Of a stretch of 64,000 nucleotides of DNA, positions 1-7,947 are shown piece by piece (within the stretch, counting starts at the first letter, position 1; each line of letters opens with the position of its first letter). The translations under genes were made by a program, and so were the position numbers. The DNA comes from Thermophagus xiamenensis (GTDB lineage: Bacteria > Bacteroidota > Bacteroidia > Bacteroidales > Marinilabiliaceae), in NCBI RefSeq assembly GCF_900112795.1, contig NZ_FONA01000009.1:1-64000 (forward strand). Direction: 5' to 3'. The notes beneath the pieces are model-generated. The model was not told the origin of the DNA. It did no database searches and saw nothing but the letters and a program-made list of their open reading frames with translations.

Positions 1-236
1 AAAGAATCAACCTGTGCATTTTGAAGACCGAATGAGTTAAGGCCAATAAATTTCAGGCTGGTGTCGTATTCTGTTTTTTGAGTCTTTTCAAGGGCCTTGT
101 ATTTACTTACCCAGTATTGCACTTTCGAGCGTGTTACTCCAATTTGTTTGGCGTAACTTCCTAAAGTTTGACCACTTTCCTGCTGTAGAACCACATGCTC
201 AAGCATGCTACGGTTCAAAAATTTTCTGTGTTTCAT
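1..236 (-). CDS. HTH DNA-binding protein, transposase-accessory-like (3' end outside window)
   Basis: The reading frame starts at the ATG at 236-234 and runs off the left edge of the window, giving about 78 residues. It opens MKHRKFLNRSMLEHVV and has a helix-turn-helix-like stretch, LGSYAKQIGVTRSKVQYW, around residues 27-44. This is the layout of small accessory proteins of IS66-like elements and of orphan transposase HTH proteins. No DDE catalytic domain is visible in the window. It points away from the truncated Rhs remnant that begins about 35 bp to its right, so an insertion or recombination at this junction may have removed the Rhs 5' end. The family assignment is by pattern only, and the gene could instead be a stand-alone regulator. 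Confidence 0.5.
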   Translation of the reverse strand, partial: MKHRKFLNRSMLEHVVLQQESGQTLGSYAKQIGVTRSKVQYWVSKYKALEKTQKTEYDTSLKFIGLNSFGLQNAQVDS

Positions 237-273
237 GATTTTTTTGTGATAAAGCTAATAACCACTTTCATGA

Positions 274-1018
274 CAGGAAAGATGGGGTTGGTGGGGTGGA
301 TACGGAAAAATAGCCAGAGCATATACACATGGTCTTGCACAAGGTATGATATCAGAAGTATTTGGTGGTGATTTCATGACCGGTTTTGCTGCTGGTGGAT
401 TAGGTTCTTTAGGAGGTTCTGCTTTTATGATGTATGGAGGAAAGTTTGCAAGTAGTTCGGCAGGTACATATTCTTTCTCGGGTTTGGCTGGAGGATTAGG
501 GTCTGAATTGACGGGGGGGCAGCTTTTGGGAAGGTGCAGCTATTGGCGTAATGAATGCTGGGTTAAATCATCTGCAAGCGATGGTGGGAGAAGCTGGCGC
601 AAGATACTATGCGAATAAAAAAGCCGGGTATAACGATATGTGGAATAATTCATTTGAAAATGGAATTCCCACCAGAGAAGTTTCTGCATGGGAGCTTGAA
701 AATGGTGATTTGATTATGTTGCCATATGATAAGAATGGGTTGGATTATAGTGATAATAGAGCATTGAAAGTATTCAGTACTAAGTCCGGAAAGAAGTATG
801 TGAGTTTTAATGGTAAAACTTATGCGATTAAAACACATGCACATACACATCCCCGAGCAGCGAATGGTATTGGACTACTCAATAATCCTAAGTCAGCAGA
901 TGTTAGAATGTTTAATTTTATGGGTAAAAAACCAATTCATATTTTATATAACCATAAAGTTTACTCAGCGATGTATTGGGGCGATGAGTGGAACTGGAAA
1001 ACAATTGGAAGATGGTAA
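274..1018 (+). pseudogene. Rhs-type polymorphic toxin C-terminal fragment with JAB-like toxin domain, 5'-truncated and frameshifted
   Basis: The frame opens after a TGA at 271-273 and reads WGWWGGYGKIARAYTHGLAQ, the typical region after an Rhs core, then a Gly/Ala-rich hydrophobic pretoxin segment. At 513-519 there is a run of seven G. Removing one G joins this frame to the next one, which continues GGSFWEGAAIGVMNAGLNH and then about 140 further residues. The final domain has THAHTHP followed 12 residues later by SAD, resembling the metal-binding HxHP...D signature of JAB/JAMM peptidases, a fold found among Rhs-linked toxins. The Rhs core and any secretion signal are missing, so this is a displaced C-terminal cassette and unlikely to be made as it stands. 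The G-run could also be a sequencing error. The next gene starts inside its stop codon. Confidence 0.7.
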
Positions 1019-1512
1019 AAAAGGTAATAGGAATACTAATATTTATACTGGTAAGTGGTTCTTTTTATTGTCAGGATTTGAAAATGAAAAGTGAATTTGG
1101 GTTAGTATTAACTAATCAAGAGCTTATTGCTCAAATCAGATTGTATCAAAAAACTGTTAAAGTACCATCAGTAAAGAATAAATTTGTTGTTGTATATTGT
1201 AAGAAAATTGACAAAACTATTAATGAATATTCATTAATCTATTGTATTGATGTTAACAGGTTACTTTTAGATCCCCCGCAAGTATTTTTTACAATAGATA
1301 ATCAATTAGTAGGTTTTATTTTTGAAGGTGTTGATTGTTTTGCATTAACTAAAAGCTCTTTAATATCAATAATGCAAAGTTACTTACCTGAAGATTATGA
1401 ATATTATTTAAAATTTAACGATTTTCCACCTCCCATAACTGCAAGGGATGAAATATGGAAGTTAAGATTTAAGGATGGTAAATTAATAGAAAAACAAGTA
1501 ATTGGAAACTAA
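1012..1512 (+). CDS. small exported protein, candidate immunity protein for the upstream Rhs toxin cassette
   Basis: The product is 166 residues. I chose the ATG at 1012, which overlaps the toxin stop codon (TAA at 1016-1018) and sits behind a GGAAG ribosome-binding site, over the in-frame ATG at 988 that would lie deep in the toxin frame. The N-terminus MVKKVIGILIFILVSGSFYC looks like a signal peptide, possibly with a lipobox-type Cys. The rest is a compact alpha/beta-looking domain ending KDGKLIEKQVIGN. I do not recognise the family. Position right after a toxin domain with translational overlap is typical of cognate immunity genes, and this is the only basis for the call. A periplasmic immunity protein would imply that the toxin acts in the periplasm or passes through it. 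Confidence 0.5.
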   Translation: MVKKVIGILIFILVSGSFYCQDLKMKSEFGLVLTNQELIAQIRLYQKTVKVPSVKNKFVVVYCKKIDKTINEYSLIYCIDVNRLLLDPPQVFFTIDNQLVGFIFEGVDCFALTKSSLISIMQSYLPEDYEYYLKFNDFPPPITARDEIWKLRFKDGKLIEKQVIGN

Positions 1513-1526
1513 ATTTAAAGAATTGA

Positions 1527-1874
1527 TTTGAACGGATTTGTTATTCCCTTTTCCGAATAGATTTATTCAAGGAATTCACAAAACCATTAACTAGGGAGGA
1601 ACTCGGATATTTTGGTGCTGCTGGTGCTTTAGGGGCTGGTGTTGGAGTTGGAATACAAACAGCCAGTGCAGGTGCTTCTTTTTGGGCTGTTTTTGTAGGT
1701 TCTTCACAGGGAATATCTACGATATTATCCGTGGGCTATACAAGTAGTTTTATGACAGGAGCCGCAGTTGGTGCCGGTGCAGGTTTTGCAGGAGGTTTTA
1801 CCACTGGTTTTGGAAACGGTTTAATGGAAGGAAAATTCCAGGACCATACGATTATAATGATGGACACCATGTGA
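1527..1874 (+). pseudogene. second Rhs-type pretoxin fragment, truncated at both ends
   Basis: An open frame from 1527 to a TGA at 1872-1874 reads KEFTKPLTREELGYFGAAG and then a long Gly/Ala-rich hydrophobic stretch (GAGAGFAGGFTTGFGNGLM). This is the transmembrane-like pretoxin region that precedes toxin tips in Rhs proteins of Bacteroidota. There is no core before it and no toxin after it: the frame runs straight into the 46-bp tandem repeat at 1841 and stops. There is no convincing start codon. Together with the fragment at 274-1018 it suggests a decayed array of orphan Rhs C-termini. Confidence 0.6.
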
Positions 1875-2069
1875 TAGTAATCACCAGGACCATGTGATTA
1901 TAATTAGCGATATCATGTGATAGTAATCAACAGGACCATGTGATTATAATTAGTGACACCATGTGATAGTAATCACCAGGACCATGTGATTATAATTAGT
2001 GATATCATGTGATAGTAATTAACAGGACCATGTGATTATAATTGGTGACACCATGTGATAGTAATCACC
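1841..2069. repeat. 46-bp tandem repeat, five units, each of two 23-bp halves
   Basis: Units begin with GGACCAT at 1841, 1887, 1933, 1979 and 2025, so the spacing is exactly 46 bp each time. Each unit contains two related 23-bp halves: CCATGTGATTATAATTAGTG plus three bases, and CCATGTGATAGTAATCACCA plus three bases. Units 1, 3 and 5 share CACC at the half junction while units 2 and 4 have TATC, so there is also a 92-bp alternation. GTGATTA and TAATCAC inside a unit are inverted and could pair. Each unit carries TGA TAG TAA in a row. Unit 1 is the most diverged, at the edge of the Rhs remnant. It is not a CRISPR: there are no unique spacers. Confidence 0.95.
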
Positions 2070-2155
2070 GAAGGGTCTAACCCCCAAAAAAAAGATCAGA
2101 CAATCGTAAAAACCCGGCCCTTTATTTATGCATGAATATAGCCTGCTTTTGACAG

Positions 2156-2445
2156 TCAAATATCTGGAATATCATACATGTTTGCGATAGGACTACCAAG
2201 CATCATAAACACTACAGGGGCATCACAAGTGCCAGCAGAACCAATAAAACCATCAAGCACTTTAAGTATACTTCCTTTATCCTCATTATCCATCTTCTCA
2301 ATTTCATTGAGTTGTTTAAGCATCTCAGGGGCTTTTAAAATGTTTTCTTTGTCAGTCTCTCCCAATAAGTAACCTACCGTTGTACTAACCAGTTTTGCTA
2401 TTTTCTTAGCAGCTCCAATACTTGGTTGCATTTCATCACGCTCCG
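2156..2445 (-). pseudogene. XRE-family regulator lacking its helix-turn-helix N-terminus
   Basis: The minus-strand frame reads RDEMQPSIGAAKKIAKLV, then VGYLLGETDKEN and a C-terminal helix pair (MLKQLNEIEKMDNEDKGSIL), ending near residue 95. This is the second half of a common XRE/cI-like regulator in which an N-terminal HTH is followed by 'YE.DE..PSI..AKKIA' and a coiled-coil dimerisation tail. The normal first 45 or so residues, including the recognition helix, are replaced at 2446 by the 24-bp repeat array. The frame stays open into the array for 60 codons to an ATG at 2626, but that extension is repeat-encoded and not part of the family. Without its HTH it should not bind DNA as the parent family does. 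Confidence 0.65.
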
Positions 2446-2975
2446 ATAGCTTATGAAAAATTTTTGTCTGTAGTCTATGAAAAATTTTTCTGCGTAGGTT
2501 ACAAAAAAAAATTCTGCCTGCCTTATGAAAAATTTTTCTGTGTAGCTTACAGAAAATTTTTCCCGATAGGTTACAAAAAAAAATTCCCGATAAGTTAAGG
2601 GGAATTTTTCTCTCTGCCTTATGCAAAAAAATTTCCTGTAGTTTACCGGAAAAATTTCTCGTAAGGCTTAAGGAAAAATTTTGGTTAAGGCTGCCAAAAA
2701 GTTTCGTTAACCTAACGAAAAAATTTCCTTAAGGCTTTCGAAAAGTTTCGTTAAGGCTACCAAAATTTTTCCGATAGCTTATGAAAAATTTTTGTTTGTA
2801 GTCTATGTAAAATTTTTCTGCGTAGGTTACAAAAAAAAGTTCTGCTTGCCTTATGAAAAATTTTTCTGCATAGGTTATAAAAAAAAATTCTGCCTGCCTT
2901 ACGAAAAATTTTTCCTGCTAACCTATGAGAAAAAATTTTTGGTAAGTTATGAGCAATTTTTTTACGGTTTTTCCC
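2446..2975. repeat. 24-bp-periodic AT-rich array, about 21 degenerate units
   Basis: Units follow a loose consensus of a TAGGTTA- or CTTATG-like block, an A-tract/T-tract core such as GAAAAATTTTTC, and CTG. The period is mostly 24 bp, which is 8 codons, so translated frames on both strands give octapeptide-like repeats (KIFHKLSE/RKIFHRLQ on minus, KKFCLPYE/KFFCIGYK on plus). The segment starting at 2446 is nearly repeated from 2773 onward for about 90 bp, showing a larger internal duplication. Units between about 2650 and 2770 are more diverged and richer in TTAAGGC. No protein should be called here; the open frames are a by-product of the period. Confidence 0.9.
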
Positions 2976-3009
2976 CAATGAGATTATTAGACCCTTGGTC
3001 GTTGTGTAT

Positions 3010-3217
3010 TTACAATCCGCAACTATTAATAAAAAAAGCCTCAAACCCGAGATTAAAGGCATCCCGAATTTGAGGCAGATAAGCACTGTTCAACTCATTT
3101 CCAATAACCACTAACATAGCCCCTTTTGCGTTCCGGATGTCTCCGGGAAACGTACCGGCCGTGGGTTCGTATTTCATCCATGGCCTGTTTCAGATAAGTA
3201 TAAGCTCGGTCACACAT
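3010..3217 (-). other. possible remnant of one or two small genes
   Basis: Two overlapping minus-strand frames look protein-like. One, 3095-3217, encodes 40 residues with CDRAYTYLKQAMDEIRTHGR and ends GYVSGYWK. The other, 3010-3177, encodes 55 residues with AKGAMLVVIGNELNSAYLPQ and ends FFINSCGL. Each continues sensibly where the other begins to look odd, so they could be one gene broken by a frameshift, or chance frames. I recognise neither. They sit upstream, on the same strand, of the headless XRE regulator and the repeat array. The rest of 2976-3406 shows no other gene. Confidence 0.25.
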
Positions 3218-3276
3218 AATTTTAGACTCAGAACAGGCATTCCTAAAAAATACAACTTTCAGAAAACATTACAAAT

Positions 3277-3313
3277 TTAAAAAAGTATCAATAATATGTC
3301 AAATATTATTGAT
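3277..3313 (-). terminator. rho-independent terminator of the salvage operon
   Basis: ATCAATAATA (3287-3296) and TATTATTGAT (3304-3313) form a perfect 10-bp inverted repeat with a 7-base loop. Read on the minus strand the stem is followed by ACTTTTTTAA, a T-run. It lies about 95 bp beyond the stop codon of the last minus-strand gene of the 3.4-19.4 kb cluster. The stem is AT-only, so it is weaker than a typical terminator. Confidence 0.6.
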
Positions 3314-3406
3314 TTATTTTGCTTTTATACAGAATAAAAACACATCGGCCTATCATAAGTAATAATTTATATAACCAAAAGCATTTTACTTTTCCTTCTA
3401 AAATTA

Positions 3407-4516
3407 TCATACTTTTATAAACACCCTCTTCTTGTATAGGAAATATCCAATAACCCAGAAAAAGAAGACATGTGTTAAAGCATAGAGCAACGAACCGTTC
3501 ATATTTCCTGCCAGAGGAACAAAAATATTTTCATAGAGCCAGGTGCTGCCACGCATAACGGTGCCATCGGCCAATTCAATCTTAATAATCATCCCCAAAG
3601 TACGGGCCCACAATCCTGACAAGGCATAAATAAACAAGGGATTCATCCCGAACACCACAAAAAACGAAGTCCACTTTTTATATCCCTTGATGTCGATAAT
3701 AAAAATCAACAGTGCAAAGGCCATGGCGGCCAGACCGGCAGTATAGAGCACATAAGAGCCGGTCCAGAGGGGTTTGTTGATGGGAAATACGAGGCCCCAC
3801 AATCGGCCGGCAATGGCAACAATAAGTCCATAGAGCGCCAGTTGGCCGGGAATTTTGACTTTTTCGGTAGTTTTGATAAATACACCGGTAAGATAACCTA
3901 ATAAAACTGTTACTACTGCAGGGATGGTACTCAGCAACCCTTCGGGATCGAAAGGAATACCAAAACCCCTGTAGAGATGTTGTTCGCCCAGAATGGCAGC
4001 ATCGAAAGGTATGGTTACATTACCGTTAAGACTGTACGGGTCCTCGCCGCCAAACCAACCCAATATCCCCCAGTAAAGTAATAGTATGGAAAAACCCAAC
4101 AAAGGAATATATTTTCGTGGCACCGAAAGAACAATTAAAGACCCAAAACCATAGGCCAGGGCTATCCGCTGCAGTACACCCATAATGCGCAGGGTGCTAT
4201 AGTCTCTGTCCCATTGAGGAAATGAATTCAGAAAAAGACCAATGGCGAAGATTAATAACGTTCTTCTTCCCAATCTCTTAAACGACTCTTTGTTAAGGGT
4301 ATTCCCATATTTGGAAAAAGAGAAAAACATGGAAACGCCTACCACAAACAGGAAAAAGGGAAAAACCAAATCGGTGGGGGTGCATCCGTGCCAGCTGGAA
4401 TGTCGTAAAGGCGCGTAAATATATTTCCAGCTGCCGGGGTTGTTGACAGTAATCATTAAAGCTATGGTCATACCCCGAAGCACATCCAGTGCCAGATATC
4501 GTTCTGTTTTCTTCAT
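3407..4516 (-). CDS. NagX-like heparan-alpha-glucosaminide N-acetyltransferase family membrane protein (DUF5009)
   Basis: The product is 369 residues with about ten hydrophobic segments. It starts MKKTERYLALDVLRGMTIAL, the signature of the DUF5009/YeiB-related acyltransferase group. The block LRHSSWHGCTPTDLVFPFFL matches the conserved loop of human HGSNAT and bacterial NagX that carries the active-site His in a membrane enzyme transferring acetyl from cytoplasmic acetyl-CoA to the amino group of terminal glucosamine on the other side of the membrane. It is the last gene of a minus-strand cluster of amino-sugar genes, 209 bp after the sodium symporter. In this setting it may re-acetylate glucosamine or act in uptake of GlcNAc oligomers. 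The exact substrate is inferred, not shown. Confidence 0.85.
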   Translation of the reverse strand: MKKTERYLALDVLRGMTIALMITVNNPGSWKYIYAPLRHSSWHGCTPTDLVFPFFLFVVGVSMFFSFSKYGNTLNKESFKRLGRRTLLIFAIGLFLNSFPQWDRDYSTLRIMGVLQRIALAYGFGSLIVLSVPRKYIPLLGFSILLLYWGILGWFGGEDPYSLNGNVTIPFDAAILGEQHLYRGFGIPFDPEGLLSTIPAVVTVLLGYLTGVFIKTTEKVKIPGQLALYGLIVAIAGRLWGLVFPINKPLWTGSYVLYTAGLAAMAFALLIFIIDIKGYKKWTSFFVVFGMNPLFIYALSGLWARTLGMIIKIELADGTVMRGSTWLYENIFVPLAGNMNGSLLYALTHVFFFWVIGYFLYKKRVFIKV

Positions 4517-4725
4517 CGGTATAGAATTAATTAAGACATAAGATGTTTAAAGTTCAAAGTACTTCATGTATAGTCTGTAAATTTTGGTATCCTAAGTTCT
4601 CTATAAATTGGTCAAACAACCTATTTGCCTCCCTAACAATCTGTTGCCTCATTCTTAATCAAGCCCGTTTCAGCTGTCATTTTCACAATAAAGCATTATG
4701 TGTCTGTGCCTTTGTTCCGCTATAC

Positions 4726-6165
4726 TTAATCTACTTTCTTAGAAAAGGCCCAAAGCCCCAGGTAAACCAGAAGCCCGTTCAGAAGCAACAATTCGAAACC
4801 AAAGCGGTAACCACCAAACCACTCTTCAGAATTGCTACTCACGACATAACAGATGATCGGTGATAATACACTTATAAACGGAACAAAGCGGTCTCTCACC
4901 TTTCGCTTCGTCAAAATACCGAAGGTGAATAATCCCAGTAAGGGACCATAGGTATAACCTGCAGCGGTAAACACCGAGTTGACCACACTCTCATCGTTGA
5001 TAATCCGGAATAGTACAATGACCAAAAACATGATGAATGAAAAGGTCAGATGCACCCTGATTCTCTTTTTTTCTGTCGAGGGTTGCTTGGGATCCACATT
5101 CAGAAAGTCGATGCAAAAAGCGGTGGTGAGTGCTGTTAGTGATGAATCGGCACTGGAATAGGCAGCTGCGGTAATTCCCAACAGGAAGAAAACGCCCACG
5201 GCGGTGCCAAAATATTTGATGGCCAGCAGAGGAAACAGATCATCGGTACGTTCCGGCAGGGCTATACCCATCTGTTCCGCATAGTGGTAGAGCAACACTC
5301 CCAGCCCCAGAAACAGCAAGTTGGCAGCCACAAACGAAAAGCTGAACCAAAAAAGATTTTTTTGTGCTTCCTTAAGATTTTTGCACGTGAGATTTTTTTG
5401 CATCATATTTTGATCCAACCCGGTCATCACGATGGTAATGCCAATCCCGGCCAGAAACTGCTTGAAAAAGTTGGTGCCCGACTGCCAGTTCCAGTCGAAT
5501 ATTTTACTGTAAGGATGGTGAATAATTGTGGAAAATAAATCACCCGTATCCATATCCAGATGTTTGAGCATTACAATAATGGTTACCACCACCGAAAGAA
5601 GGATAAACAACGTTTGTAAAGTATCGGTCCATACCACGGTTTTGATGCCTGCTTTAAAGGTATAGAGCCAGATTAGAGTAATAGTGGTTAATACAGTAAC
5701 CCAGAAAGGAATACCCAAGGCATCAAAAAACGATATTTGAAGCACGCCCGCCACCAGATAAAGACGGAATGAAGCGCCGATGGTCTGCGATAACAGGAAA
5801 AAGAACGAACCGGTTTTGTAGGCGCGCAGACCAAACCTTTGATCCAGATAGGTGTATATGGAAACCAGGTTGCGACGGTAATAAAGCGGTAACAACACCA
5901 GTGCGATGACCCAGTATCCCACAAAATTGCCGAGGATAAACTGGAAATATCTCCAGGCACTGTTCCCCACCTCGCCCGGCACCGAAATAAAGGTGACACC
6001 AGAAATGGTGGCGCCAATCATTCCAAAAGCCACCAGATACCAGGGCGACTTGCGATTGCCGGTGAAAAAGGTTTCGCTGTTGCTGCCCCGCGACGAAAAC
6101 CACGATATCAGAAACAGCGCGGCAAAAAAACCAAGTATAACAATTAATACGAGTGTGGTGCTCAT
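4726..6165 (-). CDS. sodium:solute symporter (SSS family)
   Basis: The product is 479 residues with about 13 predicted membrane segments, the normal length for the family. It opens MSTTLVLIVILGFFAALFLI and has the SSS-typical block AFGMIGATISGVTFISVPGE near residues 47-66, and a central LAGIGITIVMTGLDQNMMQK region. SSS proteins import sugars, sialic acids, amino acids or vitamins with sodium across the inner membrane. Placement between a GHL10 glycosidase-like gene and a NagX-like acetyltransferase suggests an amino sugar or a muropeptide-derived sugar as cargo, but residues alone do not decide that. The upstream gap (6166-6346) holds a copy of the dispersed palindromic repeat. Confidence 0.93.
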   Translation of the reverse strand: MSTTLVLIVILGFFAALFLISWFSSRGSNSETFFTGNRKSPWYLVAFGMIGATISGVTFISVPGEVGNSAWRYFQFILGNFVGYWVIALVLLPLYYRRNLVSIYTYLDQRFGLRAYKTGSFFFLLSQTIGASFRLYLVAGVLQISFFDALGIPFWVTVLTTITLIWLYTFKAGIKTVVWTDTLQTLFILLSVVVTIIVMLKHLDMDTGDLFSTIIHHPYSKIFDWNWQSGTNFFKQFLAGIGITIVMTGLDQNMMQKNLTCKNLKEAQKNLFWFSFSFVAANLLFLGLGVLLYHYAEQMGIALPERTDDLFPLLAIKYFGTAVGVFFLLGITAAAYSSADSSLTALTTAFCIDFLNVDPKQPSTEKKRIRVHLTFSFIMFLVIVLFRIINDESVVNSVFTAAGYTYGPLLGLFTFGILTKRKVRDRFVPFISVLSPIICYVVSSNSEEWFGGYRFGFELLLLNGLLVYLGLWAFSKKVD

Positions 6166-6180
6166 CGAAGTATATGGTAT

Positions 6181-6286
6181 TTAGTTATTAGTTGTTAGTG
6201 GTTAGTCAGTAGTGGTTAGTCAGTAGTCATTAGTTAATCAATACTAATTCACTAAGGACTGTTGACTAATGACTATTGACTTCTTT
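6181..6286. repeat. dispersed palindromic repeat, copy A
   Basis: This copy has TTAGTGGTTAGTCAGTAG-type tandem words, the left arm AGTCATTAGT at 6225-6234, and right arms ACTAAGGACT at 6251-6260 and ACTAATGACT at 6265-6274, then GACTATTGACTTCTT. It shares this core with copies B, C and D at 46.8 kb and 55.5-55.9 kb but lacks their long flanks. It fills the gap between the GHL10 stop and the symporter start. Confidence 0.85.
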
Positions 6287-6346
6287 TCAAAACCTCATCA
6301 TTGACCGAGGCTCAACTATCCGCTCAAAACCAAAGCCCGGCTATTG

Positions 6347-7843
6347 TTAAAAAAATTGCGGTACAGACTCCATGTTGGTGGGGCTCAGTGCCAAAATTAC
6401 GAAATAGTACTTATCGGGGTTTGTCTCACGAGAAATCTTTATGGTACATTCATGTTCCCCTGTTATCAAAAAGATATTTTCCGGATTTTCGGTGTTTGCA
6501 GGTTTACCTTTCTTAAATTTATAAATCACAAAGGCACGGTTATTACGTCCCGGGTTCCAGGAAAGGTGAATGGTATTATCTTTAACCTCCATCTGCGTAT
6601 TTTGCGGAACACCTGAAGTTATTTGCTGTACACGCTGGTTAACAGGTGGAAGGGCTTCATACCGGAAGGGGCCTCTCAGTAATTTATCTTTAAGTTTTAA
6701 AGGATTGCTTCTAAGTGATTTGGCACTAAAAAACATGCTGCCGTCAATGTTTGGGATAGTACGGTTGAGCTGAATCTGCTTAATTATCTGCCGTGAGGAT
6801 CGCCATTGGCGGTCTTTGGCTTTACGATTGATGCGGTAGAAAGCCTGTCCGATATAGAGTCTACAGCCCAGGGCATTTTTACTCCACCAGTCGGCCAGGA
6901 TAGCATAATCGGCCACCTCTTTGCCTATGTGCCAGTAGAGCTGAGGTGTCACATAATCGATCCACCCCTCTTGCTGCCATCGCAAAATATTGGCATACAA
7001 ATCATCGTAGTTGGTCTGACCCGCTTTGGTTGCCGAACCGCGTGGATCGTCCGATTGATTGCGCCATACCCCGAAAGGACTGATTCCAAAAGCTACTGTG
7101 GGACGTACGGCTTTAATGGTATCATGCAACTGTTTGATGATCAGATCAACATTGTCTCTTCGCCAGTCTTCCTTTTGGTCGGGACTGAATCCGCGCGGAT
7201 ATTTTTCAAAAGCATCCTGGTCGGGAAATTCCTGACCTGCAATACGATAAGGGTAAAAATAATCATCGAAATGAAGCGCATCCACATCATATCGGCGTAA
7301 GAGGTCAGCCACAACAGCAGCCACATGGTTGCGTGTCTCCGGCAAACCGGGGTTAAAATAACGAGCCTTACCATAAGTAACAAACCATTCGGGATGCTGA
7401 TTTATGGGATGATTTTCTGCGATTGAAGCCTTGGCCGTATCTACCACTGCCCGGTATGGGTTGAGCCAAAGGTGCAACTCCAGTCCTCTCTTACGACATT
7501 CGTCAATGGCAAACTGTAACGGGTCGTAGAAAGGGTCAGGGGCTTTTCCCTGTTCTCCCGTAAGCCATTGCGACCAGGGCTCCATATCTGATGGGAAGAA
7601 GGCATCTGTAGCGGGTCTGACCTGAAAGATGACAGTGTTGAGATGATATTCTCTTGCCAGGTCCAGCAATTCAATCATCTCCTCTTTTTGCATATTGACC
7701 GATAATCCCGGTTTGGAAGGCCAATCGATGTTGGCCACAGTGGCGATCCAGACGGCCCGCATCTCGCGTTTGGGATAATTACGGGCCGATAGCGCCAAAG
7801 AAACCAAAAGTGCTACTATGATAAGAGTGGTTTTCCGAATCAT
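6347..7843 (-). CDS. GHL10 (DUF187) glycoside-hydrolase-like exported protein
   Basis: The product is 498 residues with a signal peptide (LIIVALLVSLALSARNYPKR). The GHL10 domain follows at about residues 25-340: REMRAVWIATVANIDWPSK, then YHLNTVIFQVRPATDAFFPS, LHLWLNPYRAV, LHFDDYFYPYRI and YVTPQLYWHIG, all hallmarks of this TIM-barrel family. An Fn3-like domain (IHLSWNPGRNNRAFVIYKF) forms the C-terminus. E. coli DigH/YddW of this family cleaves denuded peptidoglycan glycan strands, so a role in cutting MurNAc-GlcNAc chains fits a cluster with an amidase, an AmpG/MurT-like permease, murK and murQ. The acidic residues in FDDYFYP are likely catalytic or substrate-contacting. It lies 104 bp downstream of the permease gene. 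Confidence 0.9.
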   Translation of the reverse strand: MIRKTTLIIVALLVSLALSARNYPKREMRAVWIATVANIDWPSKPGLSVNMQKEEMIELLDLAREYHLNTVIFQVRPATDAFFPSDMEPWSQWLTGEQGKAPDPFYDPLQFAIDECRKRGLELHLWLNPYRAVVDTAKASIAENHPINQHPEWFVTYGKARYFNPGLPETRNHVAAVVADLLRRYDVDALHFDDYFYPYRIAGQEFPDQDAFEKYPRGFSPDQKEDWRRDNVDLIIKQLHDTIKAVRPTVAFGISPFGVWRNQSDDPRGSATKAGQTNYDDLYANILRWQQEGWIDYVTPQLYWHIGKEVADYAILADWWSKNALGCRLYIGQAFYRINRKAKDRQWRSSRQIIKQIQLNRTIPNIDGSMFFSAKSLRSNPLKLKDKLLRGPFRYEALPPVNQRVQQITSGVPQNTQMEVKDNTIHLSWNPGRNNRAFVIYKFKKGKPANTENPENIFLITGEHECTIKISRETNPDKYYFVILALSPTNMESVPQFF

Positions 7844-7947
7844 AATAAGATTTTTAGATGTAAGATTATTAGATTTAAGAAGTTAAACCGATTTCTCCTT
7901 TTATATCAAAAATGCCTTTAATCAATACCTATCCACAGAAATAACCA

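Noticed and set aside
1841-2069. CRISPR array
   Set aside because: The 46-bp units are contiguous with no unique spacers and no cas genes are near.
2446-3086. Genes encoding octapeptide-repeat proteins on both strands
   Set aside because: Open frames on both strands follow automatically from a 24-bp period without stops; no start context or homology supports them.
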